Shown: positions 8,686-16,127, counted from the first letter of the stretch. The stretch: 64,000 nucleotides of DNA from JAFEDN01 sp963697455 (GCA_963697455.1 CAVOOI010000035.1:167139-231138); one strand, 5' to 3'. Program-made: numbers and translations. Notes: generated by a model not told the origin, from the letters alone.

Positions 8686-9590
8686 TGGATACGAAAGCCA
8701 ACTATGTGGTAGTAGGAATATTTGTTCTGCTTTTAACTGCGATCATGATCGTTGGGTTTGTCTGGTTGTCCGGATTTTCTAATCATAAAGCTTATCAAAC
8801 TTATTTGGTCTATGCTCGAGGTGGAGTAACGGGTTTGACTATGAATAGTCCCGTGCTGTTCAACGGTGTTCGGGTCGGCTCGGTAGATAAAATCGAGTTA
8901 GACGCCAGTAACCCGCAATTTGTTAAATTGTATTTGAAAGTGGAATCGTCAACTCCTATCGGTCAAAGTACTGTCGCTACCTTAATCCCTCAAGGTATTA
9001 CTGGCTTAGTGTATGTTGGATTAGAAGCGCAAAGCGCTTCCGCGGCGCGTCTGCAACCTGAAAAAGGTCAGCCGTATGCGATTATTCCTTATAAAAAGCC
9101 TTTGCTCACTCAACTCTCGGAAGCTCTTCCAGAGCTGACCCAAAATATGGGAGAAATCGCTGGAAAATTTAAAAAAACTTTTAGCGATAAAAATTTAATG
9201 AATATCTCTGAAACATTAAATCATTTGAATAATATTACCGAGAATTTGGATAAACAGTCGAACAATATTAGCAGCAGTATGAATTCTTTAAATACTTTAT
9301 TAAAAAATGGCGCAACATCAAGCCAACGTTTTGATAAAACTTTAATTCAGGCGGAGGGGACGTTCAATGCCATTCAGCAGGCAGCTAATCAATTGAAGAA
9401 ATCCACTATCCAAATCAGCCTGAGCGTTAATAATCTGAATCAGCAAATGATGCCTAGCGTCGAAGAGTTGGTGGCCAGACTAAATGACACTAGCGCTAAT
9501 TTACAGCAAATTAGCCAAGATTTAGAAACTAATCCTGCTATTCTGATTCGTGGCAAGCAGCCGCCCCCACTTGGCCCTGGAGAAAAATGA
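8685..9590 (+). CDS. mlaD: MCE-domain (MlaD-like) lipid transport protein
   Basis: A 301-residue periplasmic protein anchored by one N-terminal helix (residues 7-30, YVVVGIFVLLLTAIMIVGFVW). The MCE domain spans about 38-116 (GLTMNSPVLFNGVRVGSVDKIE, then TLIPQGITGLVYVGL), the fold that forms hexameric lipid-conducting rings. Residues 150-280 are predicted long helices rich in Asn, Gln and Ser (LNHLNNITENLDKQ), longer than the tail of E. coli MlaD (183 residues) and nearer to proteins whose helices form a tunnel. A short Pro-rich tail ends the protein. It shares one base with the mlaF stop and overlaps the lipoprotein gene by four. Confidence 0.93.
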   Translation: MDTKANYVVVGIFVLLLTAIMIVGFVWLSGFSNHKAYQTYLVYARGGVTGLTMNSPVLFNGVRVGSVDKIELDASNPQFVKLYLKVESSTPIGQSTVATLIPQGITGLVYVGLEAQSASAARLQPEKGQPYAIIPYKKPLLTQLSEALPELTQNMGEIAGKFKKTFSDKNLMNISETLNHLNNITENLDKQSNNISSSMNSLNTLLKNGATSSQRFDKTLIQAEGTFNAIQQAANQLKKSTIQISLSVNNLNQQMMPSVEELVARLNDTSANLQQISQDLETNPAILIRGKQPPPLGPGEK

Positions 9591-10192
9591 TGAAAAATTG
9601 CTATAAATTTATGGCCGTCGCAATAATGCTATCCCTTTCATTGGCGGGGTGTGCCGTGAAAATGCCGCCAGAGTCAACCTACGTGTTGACTGTTCCCACT
9701 ACCGCCGTTTTACAATCTCCACAAACCCGTTACGTTTTGCTGGTAAGCGCAACTACTGCTGATCCTGGTTACAATACCAAGCGCATCATTTATGTAACAG
9801 CGCCAGCGCACTTGCGTGAATTTTCGCGTAATGTTTGGGTAGCGCCTCCCGCGCAAATGTTAACGCCGCTGCTAGTTGCCAGTATTGAATCGAAACAGTA
9901 TTTTCGTGCAGTCGCCATGCCGCCGTTTGCAGGCAGCAGTGACTATCGTTTAGATACACGGTTAGTAGTTCTACAACAAGAATTTATGCAGCCGGTTAGC
10001 CAGGTCCGTTGCATTGTGCAAGTATTGTTAACGAATAACAAAACCGGAAAAGTTATCGCTGCGCGCCGATTCCAGGCCGTTGTGCCCGCGCCCGGCAACA
10101 ATCCCCAAAGCGGTGTAGCCGCCGCCAACCAAGCCGCTTCCCAAATTAGCGAGCAAGTAGCGCAATTCGTAATCGCCAATATCCAAAAATGA
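9587..10192 (+). CDS. PqiC/ABC-auxiliary-type outer membrane lipoprotein
   Basis: The fourth gene of the MCE operon, 201 residues. The N-terminus carries a lipoprotein signal with lipobox LAGC (Cys at residue 22), then a domain of the kind annotated as ABC-type transport auxiliary component or PqiC (TPLLVASIESKQYFRAV, YRLDTRLVVLQQEF, RRFQAVVPAPGNNPQSGVAAANQAASQISEQVAQFV). PqiC is an outer membrane partner of an MCE tunnel, which fits its place here. The last 98 bases are repeated at 13048-14352 (split), so this 3' end may be a recombination junction. Confidence 0.85.
   Translation: MMKNCYKFMAVAIMLSLSLAGCAVKMPPESTYVLTVPTTAVLQSPQTRYVLLVSATTADPGYNTKRIIYVTAPAHLREFSRNVWVAPPAQMLTPLLVASIESKQYFRAVAMPPFAGSSDYRLDTRLVVLQQEFMQPVSQVRCIVQVLLTNNKTGKVIAARRFQAVVPAPGNNPQSGVAAANQAASQISEQVAQFVIANIQK
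10095..10192 (+). repeat. Direct repeat copy 1: 3' end of the lipoprotein gene
   Basis: The last 98 bases of the lipoprotein gene, ending with its TGA. They match, base for base without gaps and with ten substitutions by my count, the sequence 13048-13070 joined to 14278-14352. Similarity stops exactly at the stop codon. Confidence 0.85.
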
Positions 10193-10250
10193 TCGTACAG
10201 TCATTCGCCAGCAATTTCCGCCTTGGAAGGCGACAATGTAGGGTTCTTAG

Positions 10251-10490
10251 CCTGAATTTGTTATATTCCAGGATAATATTCCCTTAAATATAACTCATAA
10301 TCAGCTTGTTTGGTTAGAAGAGTATCTAAATTGCAACCAAAATAAATATAAAAAATGGCCGCCATCTCCGTTAGAGCTAAAAGCGATGCTCCAAAAAAAT
10401 CATAAATACTGCAGTAATTTTTTGACAATCCTTAAATTAAATGGAGTTGACCTAAAGAAAACAGATCCCAGAATTTTGCAAAAAAAATGA
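10251..10490 (+). pseudogene. 5'-truncated reading frame next to the repeat junction
   Basis: From 10251 (just after an in-frame TAG) to a TGA at 10488-10490 one frame stays open for 79 codons and reads like protein: PEFVIFQDNIPLNI, then LVWLEEYLNCNQ, PPSPLELKAMLQKN and LKLNGVDLKKTDPRILQ. The only ATG is two thirds of the way in, so the front of the gene seems missing. It begins about 60 bases after the duplicated lipoprotein 3' end, as expected if a recombination event cut it. The stop is one base before the ATG of the next gene. Family not recognised. Confidence 0.45.
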
Positions 10491-10491
10491 A

Positions 10492-10785
10492 ATGAAAGAG
10501 CCCAATACATTAAGTAAACTTGACCAGCTCCGTAACAAACTTAATGCAGCCGAGACTAAATTTTATCACCTTTATAATAATGAAAAATTAGTATTCAAAT
10601 TAAACGCACAACAAGTTTTAGTAAAATTATTGCGTCCCGAAAATTGTTTATCTTTATTGAAAAAACTTGGAGTAGCAGAATTGAATATAGATGCGTTAGT
10701 AAATTATTTCTTTAATAATGATTACGATTCTGAAATTCAAGCTGTTCTTTCTAAAGCCCACCAGGAGCAAATACGATTATCTTGA
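10492..10785 (+). CDS. Small hypothetical protein (97 aa)
   Basis: A mostly helical, soluble protein that I do not recognise: MKEPNTLSKLDQLRNKLNAAETKF, with further helices LNAQQVLVKLLRPENCLSLLKKLG and NIDALVNYFFNND. There is no signal peptide or membrane segment. The ATG follows the stop of the preceding truncated frame by one base, so the two were probably a coupled pair. Base composition is very AT-rich, like the rest of 10.2-13.0 kb and unlike the lipid-transport operon before it, consistent with acquisition. Confidence 0.55.
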   Translation: MKEPNTLSKLDQLRNKLNAAETKFYHLYNNEKLVFKLNAQQVLVKLLRPENCLSLLKKLGVAELNIDALVNYFFNNDYDSEIQAVLSKAHQEQIRLS

Positions 10786-10851
10786 TTCATAGTTCAGATG
10801 TTTTTTTAGATGATCTCATCAATCAGCAGCTATGGAAACCAACCATAAATT

Positions 10852-11118
10852 TTAGGAATTAACTAATTTTTTAATTATTTTAGGATTTTTTTCAATACAC
10901 TTTAAATAAGCTCTGCTAATAGAATTGGGTTCTCGTTTGTGCTGTTCCCATTTTTTAAGAGTTTCGGGATTGATATGGTATGCCTGCGAAAATTGCTTTT
11001 GAGAAAGTTTTGAGCTTTTGCGTAAATGAGCGACATCAGGAGAAACCCGCAAGGTAACCAATCCTTTTTCATTGGCCTCTTCGATGGCTCCGATAAGTGT
11101 TTTACCTACTTTACTCAT
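10852..11118 (-). CDS. XRE-family HTH regulator, HigA-type antitoxin candidate
   Basis: An 88-residue DNA-binding protein. The helix-turn-helix is at about residues 29-60 (VAHLRKSSKLSQKQFSQAYHINPETLKKWEQHKREPN), of the type found in HigA/MqsA-like antitoxins that are encoded after their toxin. Directly upstream on the same strand, overlapping by eight bases, is a fragment that matches the C-terminus of a RelE/HigB-like toxin. The module is therefore probably a decayed toxin-antitoxin pair in which only the antitoxin is intact. It would be expected to bind its own promoter. Confidence 0.75.
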   Translation of the reverse strand: MSKVGKTLIGAIEEANEKGLVTLRVSPDVAHLRKSSKLSQKQFSQAYHINPETLKKWEQHKREPNSISRAYLKCIEKNPKIIKKLVNS

Positions 11119-11172
11119 GGCGATGTTTCCGTAATAATTCAGGAAGTAATTTTTTCAATTGTAATTTCTCGG
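11110..11172. repeat. Toxin-gene 3' repeat, copy 1
   Basis: About 63 bases, centred on gtaataattcaggaag, that recur at 15682-15744 with five or so substitutions. The stretch encodes the C-terminus of a RelE/HigB-like toxin (EKLQLKKLLPELLR) on the minus strand and the start of the antitoxin. Confidence 0.7.
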
Positions 11173-11305
11173 TTCCCCCTCCCGAGCTGCCCAAGAATTT
11201 ACCATGGAGACTTTTGCTGGGCAAGTTTAATCGCGATTTCTTAATAGTTTTTTGTGAATTTACGCTAATATAAACCTTGAAGTTATCGATTTTCAGAAAC
11301 TTCAT
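11111..11305 (-). pseudogene. RelE/HigB-like toxin remnant (C-terminus only)
   Basis: A 64-codon frame whose last 20 residues (EKLQLKKLLPELLRKHRHE) match the end of the second remnant at 15683 and look like the tail of a RelE-superfamily toxin, a kind of ribosome-dependent mRNA endonuclease. The first 44 codons do not resemble a toxin and probably belong to sequence joined on by deletion or recombination near 11175. The catalytic core is gone, so no activity is expected. The stop overlaps the antitoxin start, the normal arrangement for higBA-type pairs. Confidence 0.55.
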
Positions 11306-11494
11306 AGGTTATATTAGCAGTTTATTACAGTTGATCTTCGTTTATTAGAATCACAGCCTATATTAACAGCTTGTTAGGTAATGGTCGTTATACATTTTCT
11401 GGTCAAGAGGCTATAGAAGCGCTCAATGTGCTGCTGATTGTAGGACGAAATCGATATAAATATTCTGGCATTCTTAACCTTTTTATGTGCGATT

Positions 11495-12946
11495 CTATTT
11501 CCCTATCTGGGGTAGCTTTACAGCTTCAATGGTTTGATATTTTTGTTTTCTGCTTTGAGGCTTCTCGGGAATGGTCATCTTTAATAGCCCTTTTTCAATG
11601 AGAGGAATTAAGAATTTATTCCTGAACTTTGTGCGATGCTTCCAGCCTATTGCCTCCATTAACGCCGCAGCTGTTTGAGGTGTTTGGCATAAACTTAATA
11701 AAGTCTTCTCATCAAGAGTTAAACCAGGATAGGCGAGATCAATTTCGGGACTTAGTCCCGACTTAGTCCCGACTTGGTCCCGACTTGGTCCCGACTTAGT
11801 CCCATAGGGGAAAAAGGTAACTCGCAGTACAGTTCCCATTTCCTCCCATTTGGGCTCAGAATAATGGTCTTTTTGACATGCAGCTTGGATTCGTTTATAG
11901 CCGCTTCCCCATTCTTCGATTAGACCTAGTTCTGAAAATACGCGAGCAATGACAGGATTACGAATACGACTGACACCTGCTTTAAATTGCTCGATACTCA
12001 TTCCTGGTGGCATGATACCGGGATTTTGAATCTCTAAGCGGTCATCATAAATTGCTATGAGAATACGAGTTCCTAATATTTCATAATTAGCATGTACTAG
12101 CGCGTTTATTAAAGCCTCACGGATTCCGGCAGTAGGATATTCGGGAATATCCTTCCTGGTCATCGCTCCGCTGAATTCACTACTCATTTTAGTATTACGC
12201 CGGATAAATTTAGGCACTTCTTCGATAGCCTGTAAAATGCCGCCTTGAATATTGAGTTGGTCTATAAATTCCACCTTGGTTATACCACTAAATCGTGCAC
12301 AGCGTACTTCAGCGAAGGGAAAATACTGTAGGCGTATTATTGGTTTGCCGAACAATATGACGCCGCCATTGGTGGCGACTATGCGTTTACCTTTACGAGT
12401 TAAAATGCCAAGACTAATCAATTTAACCATATCAACAGTGAAAGGTTGTTTAGCAAAAGTGGTTTGAATCAATATTGAATCTAAGTCAGCTTCTGTTACG
12501 TGATCACAAGGTGTTTTATCGAAAAAAGGATGATGATTGGCGCGTTTCATTTCCGCGATCATTTCCCGGCTAGCTAATCGATTTGAATTGCCGAGTCGAA
12601 TGTAGACGCTTTTTTCTTCTCCTTTATCAGCAAGATAATAAGGAGCAGGTGAGTGATCTACTTGAATAGCTAAAATTGATTTATTTTTGATAATTCCTAT
12701 GCTGAAGTTAGGCAGCAGTTGTGGTTTAATTCTATGTGCAATCGAATTAGCGATTTGTTCTTGGGTTTTGGCGGGATCTGGCAGTCCAGTGATTGAGCCA
12801 TCATCCTCTATTCCAATTAAAGTAATCCCACCAGCGGAATTAGCAAAAGCTATGACCGATTTTAAAATAGAATCTAGAGATGAGGTATCACGCTTAAATT
12901 CAAGTGTTTGACTTTCTGGTAATTGGATTAGTTTTTTAATGTCCAT
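11495..12946 (-). CDS. AlbA_2/RecG-like ATP-binding protein
   Basis: A 483-residue protein of the COG2865 type. Residues 1-130 are a Schlafen AlbA_2 domain (ESQTLEFKRDTSSLDSILKSVIAFANSAGGITLIGIEDDG). Residues 250-370 hold a GHKL-like ATP-binding part (GIREALINALVHANYEILG, IYDDRLEIQNPG, NPVIARVFSELGLIEEWGSG), and the C-terminus is a winged-helix-like segment (TAAALMEAIGWKHRTKFRNKFL). Such proteins are often called RecG-related helicases or transcriptional regulators, and many sit in defence or mobile regions; the actual role is unknown. The linker at about residues 381-400 is encoded by an 11-bp tandem repeat (GTKSGPSRDQVGTKSGLS). It lies in the segment bracketed by the lipoprotein 3'-end repeats. 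Confidence 0.85.
   Translation of the reverse strand: MDIKKLIQLPESQTLEFKRDTSSLDSILKSVIAFANSAGGITLIGIEDDGSITGLPDPAKTQEQIANSIAHRIKPQLLPNFSIGIIKNKSILAIQVDHSPAPYYLADKGEEKSVYIRLGNSNRLASREMIAEMKRANHHPFFDKTPCDHVTEADLDSILIQTTFAKQPFTVDMVKLISLGILTRKGKRIVATNGGVILFGKPIIRLQYFPFAEVRCARFSGITKVEFIDQLNIQGGILQAIEEVPKFIRRNTKMSSEFSGAMTRKDIPEYPTAGIREALINALVHANYEILGTRILIAIYDDRLEIQNPGIMPPGMSIEQFKAGVSRIRNPVIARVFSELGLIEEWGSGYKRIQAACQKDHYSEPKWEEMGTVLRVTFFPYGTKSGPSRDQVGTKSGLSPEIDLAYPGLTLDEKTLLSLCQTPQTAAALMEAIGWKHRTKFRNKFLIPLIEKGLLKMTIPEKPQSRKQKYQTIEAVKLPQIGK
11749..11803. repeat. 11-bp tandem repeat, five copies, inside coding sequence
   Basis: Five consecutive copies of gacttagtccc or gacttggtccc. Eleven is not a multiple of three, so gain or loss of one unit would shift the frame of the AlbA_2 gene near codon 390; three units restore it, which is why the protein shows an 11-residue period. 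Each unit joined to the preceding ggg forms a small palindrome (gggacnnngtccc). Confidence 0.9.
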
Positions 12947-13047
12947 CTGGAGAGAGTTCCTATATAAGCAAACTAAATTTGGCAGAATTAGTATAAAGTA
13001 TCTAAGTATGATAGGAAAGAAAATAATACAGTCAAAACGAGATTAGT

Positions 13048-13070
13048 GCAACAATCCACAAAGCGGAGTA
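13048..13070 (+). repeat. Direct repeat copy 2, left part (interrupted by IS)
   Basis: gcaacaatccacaaagcgga plus gta: the first 23 bases of the second copy of the lipoprotein 3' end. The remaining 75 bases are at 14278-14352, beyond the insertion sequence. Confidence 0.85.
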
Positions 13071-14267
13071 CAGGGCTATCGGATTAAACTTTAAGCACTT
13101 TAAGTAAATATCGCTGATCCCAGCCGGCTTTGAGGCGCTTACTTTCAATCCCCACCTTGGAAGTTTTTTCCTGTTTCAGCAAATTTAACGCTATCCGGCG
13201 GATAATTGAGAAATTTTCAGCCGCATTCTGAATCCTCACTCTCGAAAGATCTTCTTTAAAAGCGACATCTAATACCCAATGTAACTGATTCTCAACAGAC
13301 CAATGTCGTCGGACCGCTTGTGAAAAATCTTTTAAATCCAACAGGGATGTCAAGTAGTAGCGTCGTTCTTTTGTCCTTTCTTCGCCAGCGATTTCTCGAG
13401 TAGATTCTACCATCCCAATCCCTCTAAGATCAGTCCATTCCGATTTTTGGTTCAGCCACTTAATCCGTGTAGTGAGCCAATACTGACGAGTTTCTATGCG
13501 TCCATGACCTTTTTCAACTTCGGGGTCACTCGATTGACAAGTATCTGAAGGCTTTTCAAAATATAATTTAACATCCGCATATAAATTAGGATGATTTTCT
13601 TTTAAAGCCAGCACATAATCTGCACCTTGTCCAATGATGACATCCGCAATTCCTTTTTGACAATTCAAAACATCTGTCGTGACAATCGTTCCTTCCAGTA
13701 CGAGTAATTTCAATAATTCCGGTACGGCAGTAATTTCATTCGATTTATCATCCACCTTGAGCTGACCCAGAACTAATTGATTGGCTGACGAGAATGCACT
13801 GACCATGTGAATAGCTGCTTTGGATGAGGCTTTATCGAAAGACTTTTTTAATACTTTTCCATCGACTGAAATAATATCGCCTGCCGTGTGGTTGCATAAG
13901 GCTTCTACCCAGCTAATAAAACATCTTTCAAATGCTTCTGGATTTAAAGCCGCAAAAAAATTTCCAAAAGTATCATGAGAGGGAATCCCATTCTCGAGCT
14001 TCAAAAAAGTCCTGAACCAACTTTCTTTTGATAGGCCAAATTCTTCTACTTGAGTCCAATATTGCGCTCCACAAATGACTGCGCAGATCGTGATACATAA
14101 AATATCCGTTAAACAGTGCAATTTCCCTCGATCCAGCCGAGGATCAGGCAAGTCTACAAAGTAATCTATCAGGCTAATAATCGGTCTTTCCATAGCTTAA
14201 GTCCTTCTAATTGATGACTTTAGCTACTTTAACCTAATTTAGATTATTTTTTAATCCGATAGCCCTG
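13071..14267 (-). mobile_element. Complete ISAs1-family insertion sequence, with terminal repeats and target duplication
   Basis: The 1197-bp element is bounded by perfect 18-bp terminal inverted repeats (cagggctatcggattaaa at 13071-13088 and its complement at 14250-14267). It is flanked by a 10-bp direct target duplication, aagcggagta, at 13061-13070 and 14268-14277. It carries one full-length transposase on the minus strand whose stop codon lies inside the left terminal repeat. Removing the IS and one duplication rejoins a 98-base copy of the lipoprotein gene end without a gap. Intact ends and gene suggest a recent, possibly still active insertion. Confidence 0.95.
13084..14193 (-). CDS. 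ISAs1-family transposase
   Basis: A 369-residue DDE transposase. The N-terminus has DLPDPRLDRGKLHCLTDILCITICAVICG, typical of the ISAs1 group; ISVDGKVLKKSFD and IVTTDVLNCQKGIADVI carry the first two acidic residues, followed by GADYVLALKENHPNLY and HGRIETRQYW. RRHWSVENQLHWVLDVAFKED holds the third acidic residue (Glu in VEN). The frame is uninterrupted and of normal length, so transposition competence is plausible. Confidence 0.95.
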   Translation of the reverse strand: MERPIISLIDYFVDLPDPRLDRGKLHCLTDILCITICAVICGAQYWTQVEEFGLSKESWFRTFLKLENGIPSHDTFGNFFAALNPEAFERCFISWVEALCNHTAGDIISVDGKVLKKSFDKASSKAAIHMVSAFSSANQLVLGQLKVDDKSNEITAVPELLKLLVLEGTIVTTDVLNCQKGIADVIIGQGADYVLALKENHPNLYADVKLYFEKPSDTCQSSDPEVEKGHGRIETRQYWLTTRIKWLNQKSEWTDLRGIGMVESTREIAGEERTKERRYYLTSLLDLKDFSQAVRRHWSVENQLHWVLDVAFKEDLSRVRIQNAAENFSIIRRIALNLLKQEKTSKVGIESKRLKAGWDQRYLLKVLKV

Positions 14268-14277
14268 AAGCGGAGTA

Positions 14278-14352
14278 GCCGCCGCCAACCAAGCCGCGTT
14301 CCAAATTGGCGAGCAAGTGGCGCAATTTGTAATCACGAATATCCAAAATTGA
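14278..14352 (+). repeat. Direct repeat copy 2, right part
   Basis: Continuation of the second copy after the IS. Joined to 13048-13070 it encodes NNPQSGVAAANQAAFQIGEQ and VAQFVITNIQN-stop, four substitutions away from the end of the lipoprotein. Most base changes are silent, as expected of a diverged homologue and not of random decay. Confidence 0.85.
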
Positions 14353-14375
14353 GCTGGGTTTTGATAAAGTAACCC

Positions 14376-14408
14376 GGCAAGCCCGGGGTATTTTACCCCC
14401 AACTTGCC
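14376..14408 (+). terminator. Hairpin, possible original terminator of the MCE operon
   Basis: ggcaag at 14376 pairs with cttgcc ending at 14408, with an inner ggggta/tacccc stem. It lies 24 bases after the second lipoprotein 3' end, where the terminator of the operon would be if the intervening DNA was inserted. The T-run after it is poor, so termination activity is uncertain. Confidence 0.4.
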
Positions 14409-14482
14409 TTGTGACAATATTCTAGCTGTTTTAGTGCCAATTGATGTATCATTTCCAGAGTTTCTAATTATGGAGAATGATC

Positions 14483-15679
14483 ATGATTAAAAATTTACGC
14501 CTATCTGTGCCGATAGCTCAGGGTGCAGCGATGCCAGGCGCTATTCTGCGTGACTTCGATGTGTTTTTACAATCGATTCCTCATTTTGGTTTTTTACTGA
14601 CAGGTAAAAAGGGATTACTGCCGGATTATTGTTTATTGGGATTGAACGCAAAAATGAGCCGTCCGCTCAAGCTGGCCTTACAGCGTCACCAACAATTTTG
14701 TTATCCACATATTAGTGCAATGTATTGGTTAGCGCGCGCATTAGGGCTCATCCAGATTAAGCTGGAGAAGTCCAAGCGTTATTTGGTGGTGGATGAAGGT
14801 AGGCGACAAGCATGGCAGTTATGCAATGAAACAGAAAAATATTTTAATTTGATGCATACCTGGTTGTTCTACTGTGATCCGGCTTTAATTGATCGTCATC
14901 ATTCTCGATTTTCAAGTATTTTAGGCAGTGTAGTCAATTTTTTTAAATACCAATTAAAAAATCGAGTGTGTGTTATAAGCGATCCTCATAAAAATTATTG
15001 GATGTTGAGTGACCTTAAACTGTATAATTTGGCTCTGCTGGAGTTGTTTGGGATGGTGACTGTGGGAGAAGCGAACTTTTCAGATTCGAAAAGTTGGCTT
15101 ATTGCTCAGATTACGGCGACGCCTTTTGGAGAATTCTGGGTGAAGGAGGTCAGTCGAAATCAAAATTTTTTGATGGAGGCAGTGATGGATCGTCCTGCCG
15201 CCAGTAAAAAATTTTATTCGATGTTTCAGGTTTTTTTTCCTGCTTGGCAAAAAAAATTGGAGCCACCGGTCAAGTCCACTGATCCCGCCATGCATTTTTT
15301 AAAAATATCCTGGGAAAAAACGGTTTGGCGTCGTTTAGCGATTGCCGGTACGGAAACGCTGGAGTGTCTTGCCAATTGCATTTTGGACGCTTTTGATTTT
15401 GATTGCGATCATCTCTATCAATTCAGTTACACGGATCGCTACGGTATAGCTCGGATTATTAACCATCCTGAGATGGATGATGATGTCTTCGCCGACGAAA
15501 TATACGTGGGTGATGTGGATCTGCCGACAGGCGAAACATTGGAATTTTTATTTGATTTCGGCGACTCATGGAAATTCGCTGTGCATTTTGAAAAAATTGA
15601 TTCTACTGTTAAAGTGAGCAAACCAACGCTCATTGAACAAGAAGGAAAAGCGCCTATACAATATCCAGAGTTTGGCTAA
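14483..15679 (+). CDS. pRiA4b ORF-3-family protein with N-terminal extension
   Basis: About 398 residues. The C-terminal third (from about residue 270) matches the plasmid pRiA4b ORF-3 domain: HFLKISWEKTVWRRLAIAGTETLECLANCILDAFDFD, LYQFSYTDRYG, TLEFLFDFGDSWKFAVHFEK, and the ending GKAPIQYPEFG. The first 260 residues are helical and not recognised (LKLALQRHQQFCYPHISAMYWLARALGL). Function is unknown; the family is common on plasmids and islands. Two ATGs are possible (14477, 14483). The GGAG at 14472-14475 is well spaced only for 14483. It lies just outside the repeat-bracketed segment and is followed by toxin remnants. Confidence 0.75.
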   Translation: MIKNLRLSVPIAQGAAMPGAILRDFDVFLQSIPHFGFLLTGKKGLLPDYCLLGLNAKMSRPLKLALQRHQQFCYPHISAMYWLARALGLIQIKLEKSKRYLVVDEGRRQAWQLCNETEKYFNLMHTWLFYCDPALIDRHHSRFSSILGSVVNFFKYQLKNRVCVISDPHKNYWMLSDLKLYNLALLELFGMVTVGEANFSDSKSWLIAQITATPFGEFWVKEVSRNQNFLMEAVMDRPAASKKFYSMFQVFFPAWQKKLEPPVKSTDPAMHFLKISWEKTVWRRLAIAGTETLECLANCILDAFDFDCDHLYQFSYTDRYGIARIINHPEMDDDVFADEIYVGDVDLPTGETLEFLFDFGDSWKFAVHFEKIDSTVKVSKPTLIEQEGKAPIQYPEFG

Positions 15680-15681
15680 TT

Positions 15682-15744
15682 TTTACTTATGGCAATGTCT
15701 CCGTAATAATTCAGGAAGTGGTTTTTTCAATTGTAATTTCTCGT
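15682..15744. repeat. Toxin-gene 3' repeat, copy 2
   Basis: Second copy of the approximately 63-base sequence at 11110-11172, same orientation, with about 92 percent identity by eye. Here it follows the pRiA4b-type gene and belongs to the toxin remnant read on the minus strand. Confidence 0.7.
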
Positions 15745-15828
15745 TAGTATCAATATTTTCTTTATCTGATTTCCGATATAGGGCGATCAATAAAACGATT
15801 AAGATGCCCTTATCGTAATAATACAGAA
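15683..15828 (-). pseudogene. RelE/HigB-like toxin remnant (C-terminal half)
   Basis: The minus-strand frame reads NVLYYYDKGILIVLLIALYRK, then SDKENIDTNEKLQLKKPLPELLRR. This is the final beta strands and helix of a RelE-superfamily toxin (xLYYxxxxxIxLLxAYxKxxK pattern). The front half is missing: the upstream side runs directly into the parE stop at 15831. No antitoxin follows, in contrast to the related fragment at 11111, which still has one. It is probably a dead relic of a second, homologous toxin-antitoxin module. Confidence 0.6.
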
Positions 15829-15830
15829 CA

Positions 15831-16127
15831 TTAAAGATGTTTTTCAATATCCATATTTTTATGAAGAATTCGGATGATATCAAAAGTTTTTTCAGTCAAG
15901 CGATAGAAGATAACATGCTCTCCTTCCCTAAAACGCCGATAGCCTTCGCGGATTTCGTCACAGCAGTGACCCATTTTTGGGTTTACGGATAATATTTTGA
16001 ATCTTTCATCGAATCGTAATAGATAATGGTTTCTTTGTTCGATGCTCCATTGCTGAGCAGTATAACGACCAATATTTTTCAGATCAGTTCGCGCCAGGGT
16101 GCTGATGCGGATAGTCAGTTGAGTCAC
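15831..16127 (-). CDS. parE: ParE-type toxin
   Basis: A 98-residue RelE/ParE-superfamily toxin: LTIRISTLARTDLKNIGRYTAQQWSIEQRNHYLLRFDERF, then VNPKMGHCCDEIREGYRRFREGEHVIFYRLTEKTFDIIRILH. These match the ParE pattern (A-x-x-D-L-x-x-I-x-x-Y and the YRxFxxGxHxIFYR block). ParE toxins poison DNA gyrase; the pair stabilises the DNA carrying it. The start overlaps the parD stop by four bases (ATGA), so the two are translated together. Confidence 0.9.
   Translation of the reverse strand: MTQLTIRISTLARTDLKNIGRYTAQQWSIEQRNHYLLRFDERFKILSVNPKMGHCCDEIREGYRRFREGEHVIFYRLTEKTFDIIRILHKNMDIEKHL

Noticed and set aside
11026..11244. Plus-strand open frame opposite the HTH gene
   Set aside because: It mirrors the antitoxin and toxin relic in the other strand and has no start signal.
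15633..15818. Plus-strand 61-codon frame after the pRiA4b-type gene
   Set aside because: It overlaps the end of that gene and is the reverse side of the toxin relic; no protein-like features.
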